Shown: in pieces, positions 12,477 through 21,088 of the stretch | How positions within the stretch are numbered: the stretch's first letter is position 1 | Layout: every line of letters starts with the position of its first letter | Origin: a virus | Virus record (IMG/VR): IMGVR_UViG_3300006990_000165 | Coordinates: 1 to 23,415 of that record | Reading direction: 5' to 3' (one strand) | DNA: 23,415 bases | Notes under the pieces: model-generated | The model's input: only the letters and a program-made list of their open reading frames with translations | Told to the model about the DNA's origin: nothing | Databases searched by the model: none | Program-made: the position numbers and the translations under genes

Positions 12477-13556
12477 TTGGATTTTTTTAAAGATATTGCC
12501 AAGACAGCGGGCAATGAATACGCTGCACTTGTAAGTGATGGAGTTGAGGCTGGTGATGTAGATTCGTTTATTGATACTGGTTCTTATATCTTCAATGCTC
12601 TTTTGTCTGGTAGTATCTACGGTGGACTTGCATCCAACAAGATTACTGCTATTGCAGGCGAAAGTGCAACTGGTAAGACGTTCTTTATTATGGGCATGGT
12701 TAAGTCATTCCTTGATGCAAACCCAGAAGCTGGTGTGTTGTATTTTGAGTCTGAATCTGCTATTACTAAACAGATGGTTATCGACAGGGGTATTGACCCT
12801 TCTCGTATGGTTATCTTGCCTGTGACTACAGTACAAGAATTTAGAACACAATCACTGAAAGTTCTAGACAAGTATTTGGAAACACCAGAAGGACAACGTG
12901 CTCCTATGATGTTATGTCTTGATTCACTTGGTATGTTATCTACAACGAAAGAAGTAGAAGACACTGCTGAAGGCAAAGAGACTAAAGATATGACAAGGGC
13001 TCAGATTGTTAAGGCAACATTTCGTGTACTAACACTGAAACTAGGTAAAGCAAAAGTACCTATGATTGTTACTAATCACACATATGATGTAGTTGGTTCT
13101 ATGTTCCCTACCAAAGAAATGGGTGGTGGTTCTGGACTGAAGTATGCGGCATCATCTATCGTGTATCTTTCTAAGAAGAAGGAAAAGGATGGAACTGAAG
13201 TTGTTGGTAACATCATTCACTGTAAGAATGCAAAGTCTCGTTTGACTATTGAAAACAAGATGGTTGATGTACGATTGATGTATGAACGTGGGCTAGATAA
13301 GTATTATGGACTATTGGAACTTGCAATCAAGTATGGTATCTTTAAGTCAGTATCAACTCGTATTGAGTTGCCTGATGGTACAAAAACATTTGGTAAAACT
13401 ATCAATAACAACCCAGAGAAATACTTTACTGAAGAGGTGATGCAACAATTAGATGTTGCCGCTGCTAAAGAATTCAAGTATGGAACAAAACTGGCAGATG
13501 TTGAAGAAGAAGTTGAAGGATTACCAGAAGATGAAGAACTTAATACAGACGTATGA
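12477..13556 (+). CDS. uvsX: RecA-like recombinase UvsX
   Basis: A 359-residue protein (T4 UvsX has 391) starting at TTG 12477, directly after the mazG stop. Walker A is GESATGKT (61-68), Walker B MMLCLDS (144-150). Further matches to T4 UvsX are DMTRAQ, VTNHTYD and the MGGGSG loop. UvsX forms filaments on single-stranded DNA and carries out strand exchange for repair and recombination-dependent replication. The C-terminus is very acidic ([17 protein letters not shown]), as in other UvsX and RecA proteins. The next gene probably begins within its last 26 bases. Confidence 0.95.
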   Translation: MDFFKDIAKTAGNEYAALVSDGVEAGDVDSFIDTGSYIFNALLSGSIYGGLASNKITAIAGESATGKTFFIMGMVKSFLDANPEAGVLYFESESAITKQMVIDRGIDPSRMVILPVTTVQEFRTQSLKVLDKYLETPEGQRAPMMLCLDSLGMLSTTKEVEDTAEGKETKDMTRAQIVKATFRVLTLKLGKAKVPMIVTNHTYDVVGSMFPTKEMGGGSGLKYAASSIVYLSKKKEKDGTEVVGNIIHCKNAKSRLTIENKMVDVRLMYERGLDKYYGLLELAIKYGIFKSVSTRIELPDGTKTFGKTINNNPEKYFTEEVMQQLDVAAAKEFKYGTKLADVEEEVEGLPEDEELNTDV

Positions 13557-14076
13557 GAACGTAATCTCTGAGTCGTTATCAAAACAACTCATTGCCATGT
13601 TTGAACGGTTTCCTCAACACCATGAGGAAGTCGTTCTTGATGGTCATCGTTCCTTCAAACAAGTTACATTACAGCTTCACGAACAGTGGAAACCTTTTGA
13701 AGAAACACTTCAAGAGACTTTCTTCAATTACATTAGTAAGTATATGAATGACTGTAATATTACAGATAGAATGTTTCCACCAAAATTTGCATTTGAAAAT
13801 TTTAGAATGAAAAGATATTTGCCCAATGATATAGATGAGTTTAATAATCACGTTGATGTGGGAAGTATTGATAGTGCGCCAAGGTTCTTGGTGTTCTTCT
13901 TATATTTAAATGATAATAAAGGTGGACACACAGATTTTCCACAGTTTGACATTTCAGTTCAACCAAAGACAGGCAGAATGACAATGTTCCCGCCCATGTG
14001 GACACACTTACATGCAGGGCGGAAACCAATTGATGAACCAAAATATATTATAGGGAGTTATCTACATTATGTCTGA
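13531..14076 (+). CDS. 2-oxoglutarate/Fe(II)-dependent oxygenase (prolyl-4-hydroxylase type)
   Basis: From ATG 13531 (10 nt after AAGGA, 13516-13520) it has 181 residues and overlaps uvsX by 26 nt; the frame is open further back to 13453, inside uvsX. The iron ligands are His107 and Asp109 (NHVDVG) and His161 (LHAGRKP), with Lys171 ten residues later to bind 2-oxoglutarate. The strand [19 protein letters not shown] is typical of P4H enzymes. Such oxygenases are common in marine T4-like phages; the substrate is unknown (protein or nucleic acid). Placement between recombinase and helicase hints at a replication-linked role, which is inference. Confidence 0.85.
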   Translation: MKNLIQTYENVISESLSKQLIAMFERFPQHHEEVVLDGHRSFKQVTLQLHEQWKPFEETLQETFFNYISKYMNDCNITDRMFPPKFAFENFRMKRYLPNDIDEFNNHVDVGSIDSAPRFLVFFLYLNDNKGGHTDFPQFDISVQPKTGRMTMFPPMWTHLHAGRKPIDEPKYIIGSYLHYV

Positions 14077-14395
14077 TATGAGTGAGTATTACACATTTGT
14101 TGAAAACGAATCCAAAACATGGACAGGTATCGGACTTACAGAAAAGGCTGGTATGTGGCAAGGGGTTGTATATGAATATGGAAAGGTTGATATAAAAGAA
14201 GACGAAAAAAATGATACCGCCTCTTTACAATTTGAGTGGACTATGTTAGACTCTAATGGACTAGGTAAAGAATGTTTCAATGATGATTTCTTTAATCTCA
14301 TTGGAGATATTCTAACACATTTAATTGAACAAAATATAGATGAGGGCCACTTTACAGATGCAAGCGATGACGATAGAAAAGACAATATTCAGTAA
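14069..14395 (+). CDS. Acidic hypothetical protein between the oxygenase and gene 41
   Basis: A 108-residue protein from ATG 14069, 11 nt after AGGGAG (14052-14057), overlapping the oxygenase by 8 nt; ATG 14078 is an alternative. It has a likely beta-rich N-terminal part (GMWQGVVYEYGKVDI) and an acidic helical C-terminus ending in DASDDDRKD. I do not recognise the family. It overlaps the start of gene 41 by 29 nt, so the two are likely coupled. Confidence 0.75.
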   Translation: MSDMSEYYTFVENESKTWTGIGLTEKAGMWQGVVYEYGKVDIKEDEKNDTASLQFEWTMLDSNGLGKECFNDDFFNLIGDILTHLIEQNIDEGHFTDASDDDRKDNIQ

Positions 14396-15746
14396 CCTCA
14401 TTTTTAATGAGACTTATGCCCGTAGGGTATTACCATTCATTAAGAGTGAATACTTTCAAGAGAAGACTGACCGTATTCTTTTCGAAGAGATTTATAATTT
14501 CATGGATAAGTATCAGTCAATGGCTACAAAGGAAACTTTGTCTATTGAACTTGATAATAGAAAAGACTTAAACGGTACTGAATTCCAGAAAGTGGTTGAG
14601 GTTATTGAATCTCTGAATGAAGCAGAAGTTGATATGCAGTGGTTGGTAAATACTACTGAGAAGTTCTGCAAAGACAAAGCAGTCTATAATGCAATCTTAT
14701 CTGGTATTCAGATTATTGAGGGTAAAGACAAACAACATACCCAAGAAGCAATTCCATCTATTTTATCTGAAGCACTTGCTGTTGGTTTTGATCAACATAT
14801 CGGACACGATTATATTGAAGACGCAGATGAACGATTTGAGTTTTATCACAAGAAAGAAGAGAAACTTGAATTTGATTTAGAATACTTCAACAAGATTACT
14901 AAAGGTGGACTTCCACAGAAAACTTTGAATATTGCACTTGCTGGTACTGGTGTAGGTAAATCGTTGTTTATGTGTCACATGGCTGCATCTACTTTGATGC
15001 AAGGTAAGAATGTTCTATACATTACTATGGAGATGGCAGAAGAACGTATTGCAGAACGTATTGATGCAAACTTGATGAATGTTTCTATGGAAGACTTACA
15101 TAATCTACCAAAGAAAATGTTTACTGATAGAGTTGCAAAGATTAATGAGAAGACTAATGGTAAACTTGTTATTAAAGAATACCCAACTGCATCTGCCCAT
15201 AGTGGACACTTCCGTAGTTTAATTAAAGAACTTGCATTAAAGAAATCATTTACACCAGACATTATCTTTATCGACTATCTGAACATCTGTAGTTCATCAC
15301 GATTTAAAGGCAATGCAAGTGTTGGTTCTTATTTCTATATCAAGGCGATTGCAGAAGAACTTCGTGGACTTGCTGTAGAAACAAATCTACCAATCATGTC
15401 TGCTACACAAACTACTCGTGGTGGTTTTGCAAACTCTGATGTCGGACTAGAAGATACTTCCGAATCATTTGGTTTACCTGCTACTGCTGACTTGATGTTT
15501 GCACTAATCTCTACTGAAGAGTTGGAAAGTCTAAATCAACTGATGGTAAAACAGTTGAAGAATCGTTATAATGACTTGGGTACAAACAAAAGATTTGTCG
15601 TAGGTATTGACAGAAGTAAAATGAAACTGTATGATTGTGAACAAGAAGCGCAAGAAGATATCATTGATAGTGGACAGGATGACACTCCAGCCTTTGATAA
15701 AGGACAAAATGCCAAGTATGATAGGTTCGATGATGTAAAGTTCTAA
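14367..15746 (+). CDS. 41: Replicative DNA helicase gp41 (DnaB-like)
   Basis: From ATG 14367 it has 459 residues (T4 gp41 has 475). The N-terminal helical domain (TIEKTIFSNLIFNETYARR) is followed by a RecA-like domain with Walker A AGTGVGKS (192-199), YITMEMAEERIAERID, Walker B IIFIDYLNI and SATQTTRGG. gp41 is the hexameric 5'-3' helicase that leads the T4 fork and works with primase gp61. Starts at ATG 14340 or 14358 are possible; none has a strong Shine-Dalgarno, and coupling to the previous gene is likely. The acidic tail ends DRFDDVKF. Confidence 0.94.
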   Translation: MTIEKTIFSNLIFNETYARRVLPFIKSEYFQEKTDRILFEEIYNFMDKYQSMATKETLSIELDNRKDLNGTEFQKVVEVIESLNEAEVDMQWLVNTTEKFCKDKAVYNAILSGIQIIEGKDKQHTQEAIPSILSEALAVGFDQHIGHDYIEDADERFEFYHKKEEKLEFDLEYFNKITKGGLPQKTLNIALAGTGVGKSLFMCHMAASTLMQGKNVLYITMEMAEERIAERIDANLMNVSMEDLHNLPKKMFTDRVAKINEKTNGKLVIKEYPTASAHSGHFRSLIKELALKKSFTPDIIFIDYLNICSSSRFKGNASVGSYFYIKAIAEELRGLAVETNLPIMSATQTTRGGFANSDVGLEDTSESFGLPATADLMFALISTEELESLNQLMVKQLKNRYNDLGTNKRFVVGIDRSKMKLYDCEQEAQEDIIDSGQDDTPAFDKGQNAKYDRFDDVKF

Positions 15747-15757
15747 GTACGTTTCGT

Positions 15758-15765
15758 TATAAATA
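15758..15765 (+). promoter_or_regulatory. T4-type late promoter TATAAATA
   Basis: An exact match to the T4 late consensus, 12 nt after the gp41 stop and upstream of the late gene block. In T4 this element is read by RNA polymerase with gp55, gp33 and the gp45 clamp. It marks the change from early to late control. Confidence 0.82.
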
Positions 15766-15803
15766 GAATAGTAATAACTTTGTATGAATGGAAACGGTGC
15801 TAC

Positions 15804-17054
15804 ATGCTAAATTTTTCTGGGTATCTCGCTGAGGATAAAGGTGGGAAGAACCTACACTTAGAACATATCGAAGACGAAATCTTGAATTTCGGAGTGCCTG
15901 GCGGTAGAGCAGCAATTAACTTTGTTCGCTCACTAAGGGACATGTTAGCTGGTGCATCTCGTTCATCTGTAAATATGACTGTCAAGTGGGATGGTGCGCC
16001 TGCAATCTTTGCTGGTATCGACCCTGCTGACGGCAAATTCTTTGTTGCAAAAAAGTCAGTATTCAATGCAACACCAAAACTTTATAAGACTGCCGCAGAG
16101 ATTGATGCAGATGGACTATCTGGTTCATTGAACAGTAAGTTTAAAGTCGCACTTTCAGAGTTTTCTAAGTTAGGTATCAAAGACGTTCTACAGGGCGACT
16201 TGATGTATACATCTGATGATGTTGACACAACAACTATAGACGGTACTAAGTACTACACTTTCCAACCAAACACAATCGTATATGCAGTAGATGTAAACTC
16301 TGACTTGGGTAAAACAATCAAGTCATCAAAGATTGGTGTGGTATGGCACACAACATATTCTGGTAGTGATTTGCAAGGAATGAAAGCAAAATTCGGTGCA
16401 AATATTAAGGGGCTTACCAAACCCTCATCAGTTTGGATGGACGATGCAACTTACAAGGACGTATCTGGTAAGGCTACAATGACTGCATCTGAAACTGAAA
16501 AGGTTACAAAATCTTTATCACTTGCTGGTTCTACATTCAAGAAAATTAATGCCCCACTACTAAATAAGTTCTTAAAACTACAGGATGTATTTACAGGAAC
16601 ACTTGCTGGTGCTCAATTAAAAACATACAATAATAGTAAAGTTCGTGAGGGACAGAAGATTACTGACCCTAGAGGACATGCAAAAGGATACGAGAAGTGG
16701 GTATTCGATGCAATTCAAAAACAAATAGATAAAGTTAAGAGTGATAAAGGTAAAGAGAAGTATACCAATCTTCAAACTGAATATCTTCGTGAAGTAAAGA
16801 AACACACAAAGAATTTAGAGAACATCATAGCCTTCCAAGGACACTTGGTTGATGCAAAGATGGGAGTTGTGAAGAAACTAAATAGTGTTAAGGGATTAAC
16901 GGATACGTTCATTAAAACATCAAATGGTTTTAAAGTAACTAACCCAGAGGGTTATGTTGCAATTGATAGAGTATCAGGAGATGCAGTGAAACTAGTAGAC
17001 CGTATGGAATTTAGTTTTAATAACTTTACTGCAATTAAGGCGTGGGACAAATGA
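15804..17054 (+). CDS. Late protein with covalent nucleotidyltransferase (ligase-like) motifs
   Basis: From ATG 15804 it has 416 residues; TTG 15780 would add eight. The protein shows KWDG (61-64), matching motif I K-x-D-G where the lysine is adenylylated or guanylylated. It also shows QGDLMY (130-135), like motif III; IVYAVDV, like motif IIIa; PEGYV (around 382), like motif IV; and VKLV (Lys396), like motif V. These occur in the order seen in ATP-dependent DNA/RNA ligases and capping enzymes. About 230 residues, partly lysine-rich and helical, separate IIIa from IV, more than usual. I recall related proteins in marine T4-likes as uncharacterised (possibly DUF6267). The nucleic acid end-joining role is inference. 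Confidence 0.6.
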   Translation: MLNFSGYLAEDKGGKNLHLEHIEDEILNFGVPGGRAAINFVRSLRDMLAGASRSSVNMTVKWDGAPAIFAGIDPADGKFFVAKKSVFNATPKLYKTAAEIDADGLSGSLNSKFKVALSEFSKLGIKDVLQGDLMYTSDDVDTTTIDGTKYYTFQPNTIVYAVDVNSDLGKTIKSSKIGVVWHTTYSGSDLQGMKAKFGANIKGLTKPSSVWMDDATYKDVSGKATMTASETEKVTKSLSLAGSTFKKINAPLLNKFLKLQDVFTGTLAGAQLKTYNNSKVREGQKITDPRGHAKGYEKWVFDAIQKQIDKVKSDKGKEKYTNLQTEYLREVKKHTKNLENIIAFQGHLVDAKMGVVKKLNSVKGLTDTFIKTSNGFKVTNPEGYVAIDRVSGDAVKLVDRMEFSFNNFTAIKAWDK

Positions 17055-17443
17055 TTGAATGGAATGATCTCATATCTGACTTGACTGAACGTAAAGCTTT
17101 GTCAGTTGCCACCAGACGCAAAATGGGATTACGAATGAAGAAACTTGCTAAATCTTCTGCATTCAAGGCAAAGGTTGCAAGGAACAAAAAGAAATTAGCA
17201 CCAGATGGTAAGATTAAACAACGTGCAAATAAACAAGCAAAACAGATTATTATTAAGAAGTTTGCTGGACTAGAACCAAACGAATATGCAAATCTGTCTT
17301 TGATGCAAAGACAGACACTAGATAATAGAATTATGAAAACTAAGGGCGCTGCAGTTAAAAAGATTGCAAAGAAGTTGATGGTTAAACTTCGTAAGGCAGA
17401 ATTAGAAAGACTAAAAAAGGCAAGAGGATCGGGTACAGAATAA
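17051..17443 (+). CDS. Very basic small protein
   Basis: A 130-residue protein from ATG 17051 (ATGA overlap with the previous gene); GTG 17042 is also open. About 28% of residues are Lys or Arg (26 K and 11 R), mainly in the second half, with long helical runs such as GAAVKKIAKKLMVKLRKAEL. The N-terminus is WNDLISDLTERKALS. I do not recognise a named family. The charge suggests nucleic acid binding or DNA condensation, perhaps as an internal virion protein, and late expression fits this. Its stop shares one base with the next start (TAATG). Confidence 0.75.
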   Translation: MIEWNDLISDLTERKALSVATRRKMGLRMKKLAKSSAFKAKVARNKKKLAPDGKIKQRANKQAKQIIIKKFAGLEPNEYANLSLMQRQTLDNRIMKTKGAAVKKIAKKLMVKLRKAELERLKKARGSGTE

Positions 17444-19410
17444 TGAAAAGTTTCAAGGATATCAGAGAAGCTCGTGGTGACACATGCGTTTTTACTTTTG
17501 GTAGATTCAATCCACCAACTACAGGACATGAAAAACTATTAGAAGCAGTAGAGAAACAGGCAAAGAAAAATCCTGGCGCTCCATATTATGTGTTTGCATC
17601 ACACTCAGAAAACCCAAAGAAAGACCCTCTTCCTTACAGTAAGAAAGTTGCTTACATGAAGAAGATGTTCCCAAAACATGCAAGGAACATTGTTGTTGAT
17701 AAAGCAAGACAAGTATTTGAAATCGCAGTATCACTACACAACAAAGGACACAAATCAATTGTAATGGTTGTTGGTTCTGATCGTGTAACAGAGTTTGATA
17801 CATTGTTGAACAAGTATAATGGTGTTGAAGGTAGACACGGTTATTATGGGTTTGACAATATTGAGGTTGTATCTGCTGGCGAAAGAGACCCAGATGCAGA
17901 AGGTGTTACTGGAATGTCTGCATCTAAGATGAGAGCAGCGGCATCTGAAAATAGATATAAAAATGAATATGACGAAAGAGGAAAGATTAAGAAAACTGGT
18001 TTTGAATCTGGACTTCCATCAAACTTCAAACAAGGAATGTCTCTATTCAAAGATGTTCGTAAACACATGGGTATTCGTGAGTCTTTTATTGTACACCAAG
18101 TAGAACAGACAGAAGAAGATGTAATTCGTGATATGTACATTGAAGGTACAATCTATGCAATTGGTGACATTGTAGAAGATAACTACACTGGCGTATCTGG
18201 TAAGGTTGTTCGTAGAGGAACTAACTATATCGTGTTCTCAGAACAAGATGGAACAGTACATAAGAAGTGGTTGTACGAAGTAAAACAAGATAAAGATATT
18301 AAAGATAGAAAAGGTACTGAACCAGCAAAGTATTATGCAAAAGATGCTGATGGTGATGAGATGTCAGTATCTACTAAAAAGAAACGTGCAGCACATTTTG
18401 CAAAAGCAAAGGATGGGCCTGCGCCTGGCGATAAGGGTGCAGAGACTAAACCATCCAAGTACACAAAGAAATTCAAACAAATGTTTGGTGAGGATGACCC
18501 ATGTTGGGACACTCATACACAACAGGGAATGAAGAAGAAGGGCGGTAAAATGGTGCCGAACTGTGTTCCTAAAGAAGAATTTCAATTGGATGAAAAGATT
18601 GAAGGACTTGTTAAAAAGTCTGAGAAGTCTGGTATCTCTTATGGTATTCTGAAGAAAGTTTACGACAGAGGTATGGCGGCATGGAAGACAGGACACCGCC
18701 CTGGCACAACTCCACAACAATGGGCTTTTGCAAGGGTAAACTCTTTTATTACTGGCGGTAAAACTAGAACTACTGGTGATGCAGACTTGTGGAAACAAGC
18801 AAAGGGACAGAAAGAAGAAACTGAAGTTAAAGAAAGTAATCAAATGACTCCTTCACAACCTATCATTTCATTCAAAGAACATGCACATTGTGGCACAGAA
18901 GATTGTTGTCAAGAATGTAAGACTGCTAGTCTAATAGAATCAAACATATATCGTGTGGGTTCTGAGAAGTACTATGAATATTTTCAAGAGAAAAGAGAAG
19001 AGTATAGGGCTGGTAAGTTTAATCCTACAGGGTTCAACAGAGATTTGATGGAAGGTGACATTGGTAAGTATGCAGTCTATGAGGGAGAGAACGTACCACT
19101 AGATTGTCCAATGATGGAATCTGAGTATCAAGGTAAGGATGTTGAACTAAATAAACCTAAAGCGGGTGGGCCTAAGAAATACTATGTGTATGTTAAAGAC
19201 CCATCAACAGGAAATATTAAGAAAGTCTCTTGGGGAGATACAACTGGACTGAAGGTTAAGTTGAATGACAAAGAGGCAAGAAAATCGTTTGCTGCAAGAC
19301 ATGATTGTGCAAACAAGAAAGACAAAACCAAGGCAGGATATTGGGCATGTAATTTGCCAAGATATGCAAAACAACTTGGATTGAGTGGTGGGGGTAATTT
19401 CTTTTGGTAA
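17443..19410 (+). CDS. Multi-domain late protein: N-terminal nucleotidyltransferase plus several modules
   Basis: A 655-residue protein. Residues 12-200 form a nucleotidyltransferase of the H-x-G-H superfamily: FGRFNPPTTGH (19-29) and SASKMR (159-164), closest in style to NMN adenylyltransferases. After it come a small barrel-like segment (IGDIVEDNYTGVSGKVVRR), a lysine-rich linker, a DPCW...VPNCVP segment, and a SGISYGILKKVYDRGMAAW module like DUF5872. Next are a Cys cluster (483, 488, 489, 492), an IYRVGSEKYYEYF segment, and a C-terminal ARHDCANKKDKTKAGYWAC region. This looks like a mosaic built from modules found separately in other marine phages. It may be an internal virion or prohead protein; the role is inferred. 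Confidence 0.75.
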   Translation: MKSFKDIREARGDTCVFTFGRFNPPTTGHEKLLEAVEKQAKKNPGAPYYVFASHSENPKKDPLPYSKKVAYMKKMFPKHARNIVVDKARQVFEIAVSLHNKGHKSIVMVVGSDRVTEFDTLLNKYNGVEGRHGYYGFDNIEVVSAGERDPDAEGVTGMSASKMRAAASENRYKNEYDERGKIKKTGFESGLPSNFKQGMSLFKDVRKHMGIRESFIVHQVEQTEEDVIRDMYIEGTIYAIGDIVEDNYTGVSGKVVRRGTNYIVFSEQDGTVHKKWLYEVKQDKDIKDRKGTEPAKYYAKDADGDEMSVSTKKKRAAHFAKAKDGPAPGDKGAETKPSKYTKKFKQMFGEDDPCWDTHTQQGMKKKGGKMVPNCVPKEEFQLDEKIEGLVKKSEKSGISYGILKKVYDRGMAAWKTGHRPGTTPQQWAFARVNSFITGGKTRTTGDADLWKQAKGQKEETEVKESNQMTPSQPIISFKEHAHCGTEDCCQECKTASLIESNIYRVGSEKYYEYFQEKREEYRAGKFNPTGFNRDLMEGDIGKYAVYEGENVPLDCPMMESEYQGKDVELNKPKAGGPKKYYVYVKDPSTGNIKKVSWGDTTGLKVKLNDKEARKSFAARHDCANKKDKTKAGYWACNLPRYAKQLGLSGGGNFFW

Positions 19411-19670
19411 ATCCTTATGAGGACATACTAGAGAAAGGATACAAACTTAGAACCTTTTCAGAACATGTAGATGAAGAGGAACTAGTCTGGCATCGTGATA
19501 AGAATGATAGGGAGATTAAAATCCTAGAGGGTGTCGGTTGGCAACTTCAAATGGACAATGAACTTCCAGTGGAGTTGGTTAAGGGCGAACTCTACAATAT
19601 TAACGCAATGGAGTATCATCGAATTATTAAGGGTGATGACTCTTTACAAATACAAATTTGGGAAAAGTAA
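19404..19670 (+). CDS. Small cupin-like protein
   Basis: An 88-residue protein whose only plausible start is TTG 19404, 8 nt after a G-rich stretch (19387-19395), overlapping the previous stop. The pattern LVWHRDKNDREIKILEG, then WQLQMDNELPVEL, and MEYHRIIKGDDSLQIQI is a compact double-stranded beta-helix (cupin-like) with two conserved His-Arg pairs. Such small proteins recur in marine phage genomes without known function. It sits between two large modular late proteins. Confidence 0.65.
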   Translation: MVNPYEDILEKGYKLRTFSEHVDEEELVWHRDKNDREIKILEGVGWQLQMDNELPVELVKGELYNINAMEYHRIIKGDDSLQIQIWEK

Positions 19671-19671
19671 A

Positions 19672-21087
19672 ATGACAAGATACGGAAAAACAATGATGGA
19701 AGCTCTTTCCGAAGTTCGTGAAGGGTATTCACCTAAAGAAATCAAGATGGCAATAGGTATTGCATCTGACAAAAGATACGCTGGTGGCAACTATAGTGGT
19801 GCTGTGAAAGCTATCGAAAAAATTAAGAAGGGTTTGTCTAATCACAAACAAGTCGCCGCAGTTCTTAAAAGACAGAATGAAGAAACTGAGTGTGGATGTG
19901 ATTGTGGAGAATCACCATGTGTGTCTTGCAATGAAGAACATTGTCAAGAATCAATTGACGAATCTTCTAAGGCAAAACGTGATGCAATGAGGGCGATGGG
20001 TAAACGTGGTGTTGATCCTGCTGATATTGATGAACCAAAAGCAAACGCCGCAGACCAAGCGTCTGCTGGTAAAAACATGGTTACACAGTTGCGTAAGGCA
20101 ATGGATACACGAGGTAACTTTTCTTTAGAATTCCAAGACGGTAAGAAACAAAAAGTTGATTCTAAGATTGTTGATACTTTACTAAAAGCATACGACATGA
20201 TTCGTAAACCACGAGACAAAGAAAAGTTTGTCGCTATGATTTCTAAGTCATATCGTGATATGTTGAACACTACTAAGATGGTCTCAAAACAACTTAGAAT
20301 GGGTGAAGAGGTTGAACTTCTTGATGAGAAGTATGACATATATCACAAGACATTTTCTTCTGCAATGCAACATGCATATGATTACGCAAAAAAGAAACTT
20401 GGAATTGAAATCGACTCAGATGAAATAGATGATAAAGTTGCATTGGGCCCTCGTAAACCATCGTCAGGGAAAACAAACAAATATCGTTTGATGGGTAAAG
20501 ACAAGAAGGGCAAGTCCAAAGGTGTACAAATTCAAGTTGCAAATCTTGACAATAAGAGATATGAACTTAATATGTACAAAGAAGAAATGGAAGTAGAAAT
20601 CACAGACGCTTTGATTGAAGGTATGAAGATGAACGACCCTAAGTTACTTCGTGTTTTTGATAAACTGAAGAAAGGTTCTACTGTTAAAATCAAACACGAC
20701 TCCACACTAGAGAAGGGTAAAGATTTTATTGAGTATATTGTCAAGTCTAAGAATATGGTTCGTAAAGGTACAGTAGAAAAGATTACTATGGCAAGAAAAG
20801 ATAGTCCTACAAGTGCTAAAAGATATTTGTATAAAAGAGATGGAAAGGTTACAATGGCTTTCGGAGATATGGCAGTATCGCCTGTAGATATCAAAGAAGA
20901 AACAAAACAACCAGTTCAATGGCCTTCTCAACCATTACCAGAACAAGAAGAACCGAAGAAACCAGATTCTGCTAAAGAGGTAGAACAGGGGCGTGATGAC
21001 AAGAAGAAAACTCGTATCGCTCAGTTGCAGTTGCAAATTGCAAAAGCACAAGAAACAATTAATAAAATAAACGCACAGGAGAAATAA
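19672..21087 (+). CDS. Large modular late protein (probable internal or prohead protein)
   Basis: From ATG 19672 it has 471 residues; the frame is open back to 19531 inside the previous gene, which is not used here. Modules in order: DKRYAGGNYSGAVKAIEKIK (about 30-50), and a Cys-rich cluster starting at Cys74 (CGCDCGESPCVSCNEEHC). A lysine-rich helical part follows, then YDIYHKTFSSAMQHAYDYA with VQIQVANLDNKRYELNMYKE. Next is a KLKKGSTVKIKHDS segment ending in AFGDMAVSPVDI, then a proline-rich linker and a C-terminal coiled coil (IAQLQLQIAKAQETINKINA). I recall these modules from other marine T4-like phages, where they have no assigned function. Confidence 0.7.
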   Translation: MTRYGKTMMEALSEVREGYSPKEIKMAIGIASDKRYAGGNYSGAVKAIEKIKKGLSNHKQVAAVLKRQNEETECGCDCGESPCVSCNEEHCQESIDESSKAKRDAMRAMGKRGVDPADIDEPKANAADQASAGKNMVTQLRKAMDTRGNFSLEFQDGKKQKVDSKIVDTLLKAYDMIRKPRDKEKFVAMISKSYRDMLNTTKMVSKQLRMGEEVELLDEKYDIYHKTFSSAMQHAYDYAKKKLGIEIDSDEIDDKVALGPRKPSSGKTNKYRLMGKDKKGKSKGVQIQVANLDNKRYELNMYKEEMEVEITDALIEGMKMNDPKLLRVFDKLKKGSTVKIKHDSTLEKGKDFIEYIVKSKNMVRKGTVEKITMARKDSPTSAKRYLYKRDGKVTMAFGDMAVSPVDIKEETKQPVQWPSQPLPEQEEPKKPDSAKEVEQGRDDKKKTRIAQLQLQIAKAQETINKINAQEK

Positions 21088-21088
21088 A

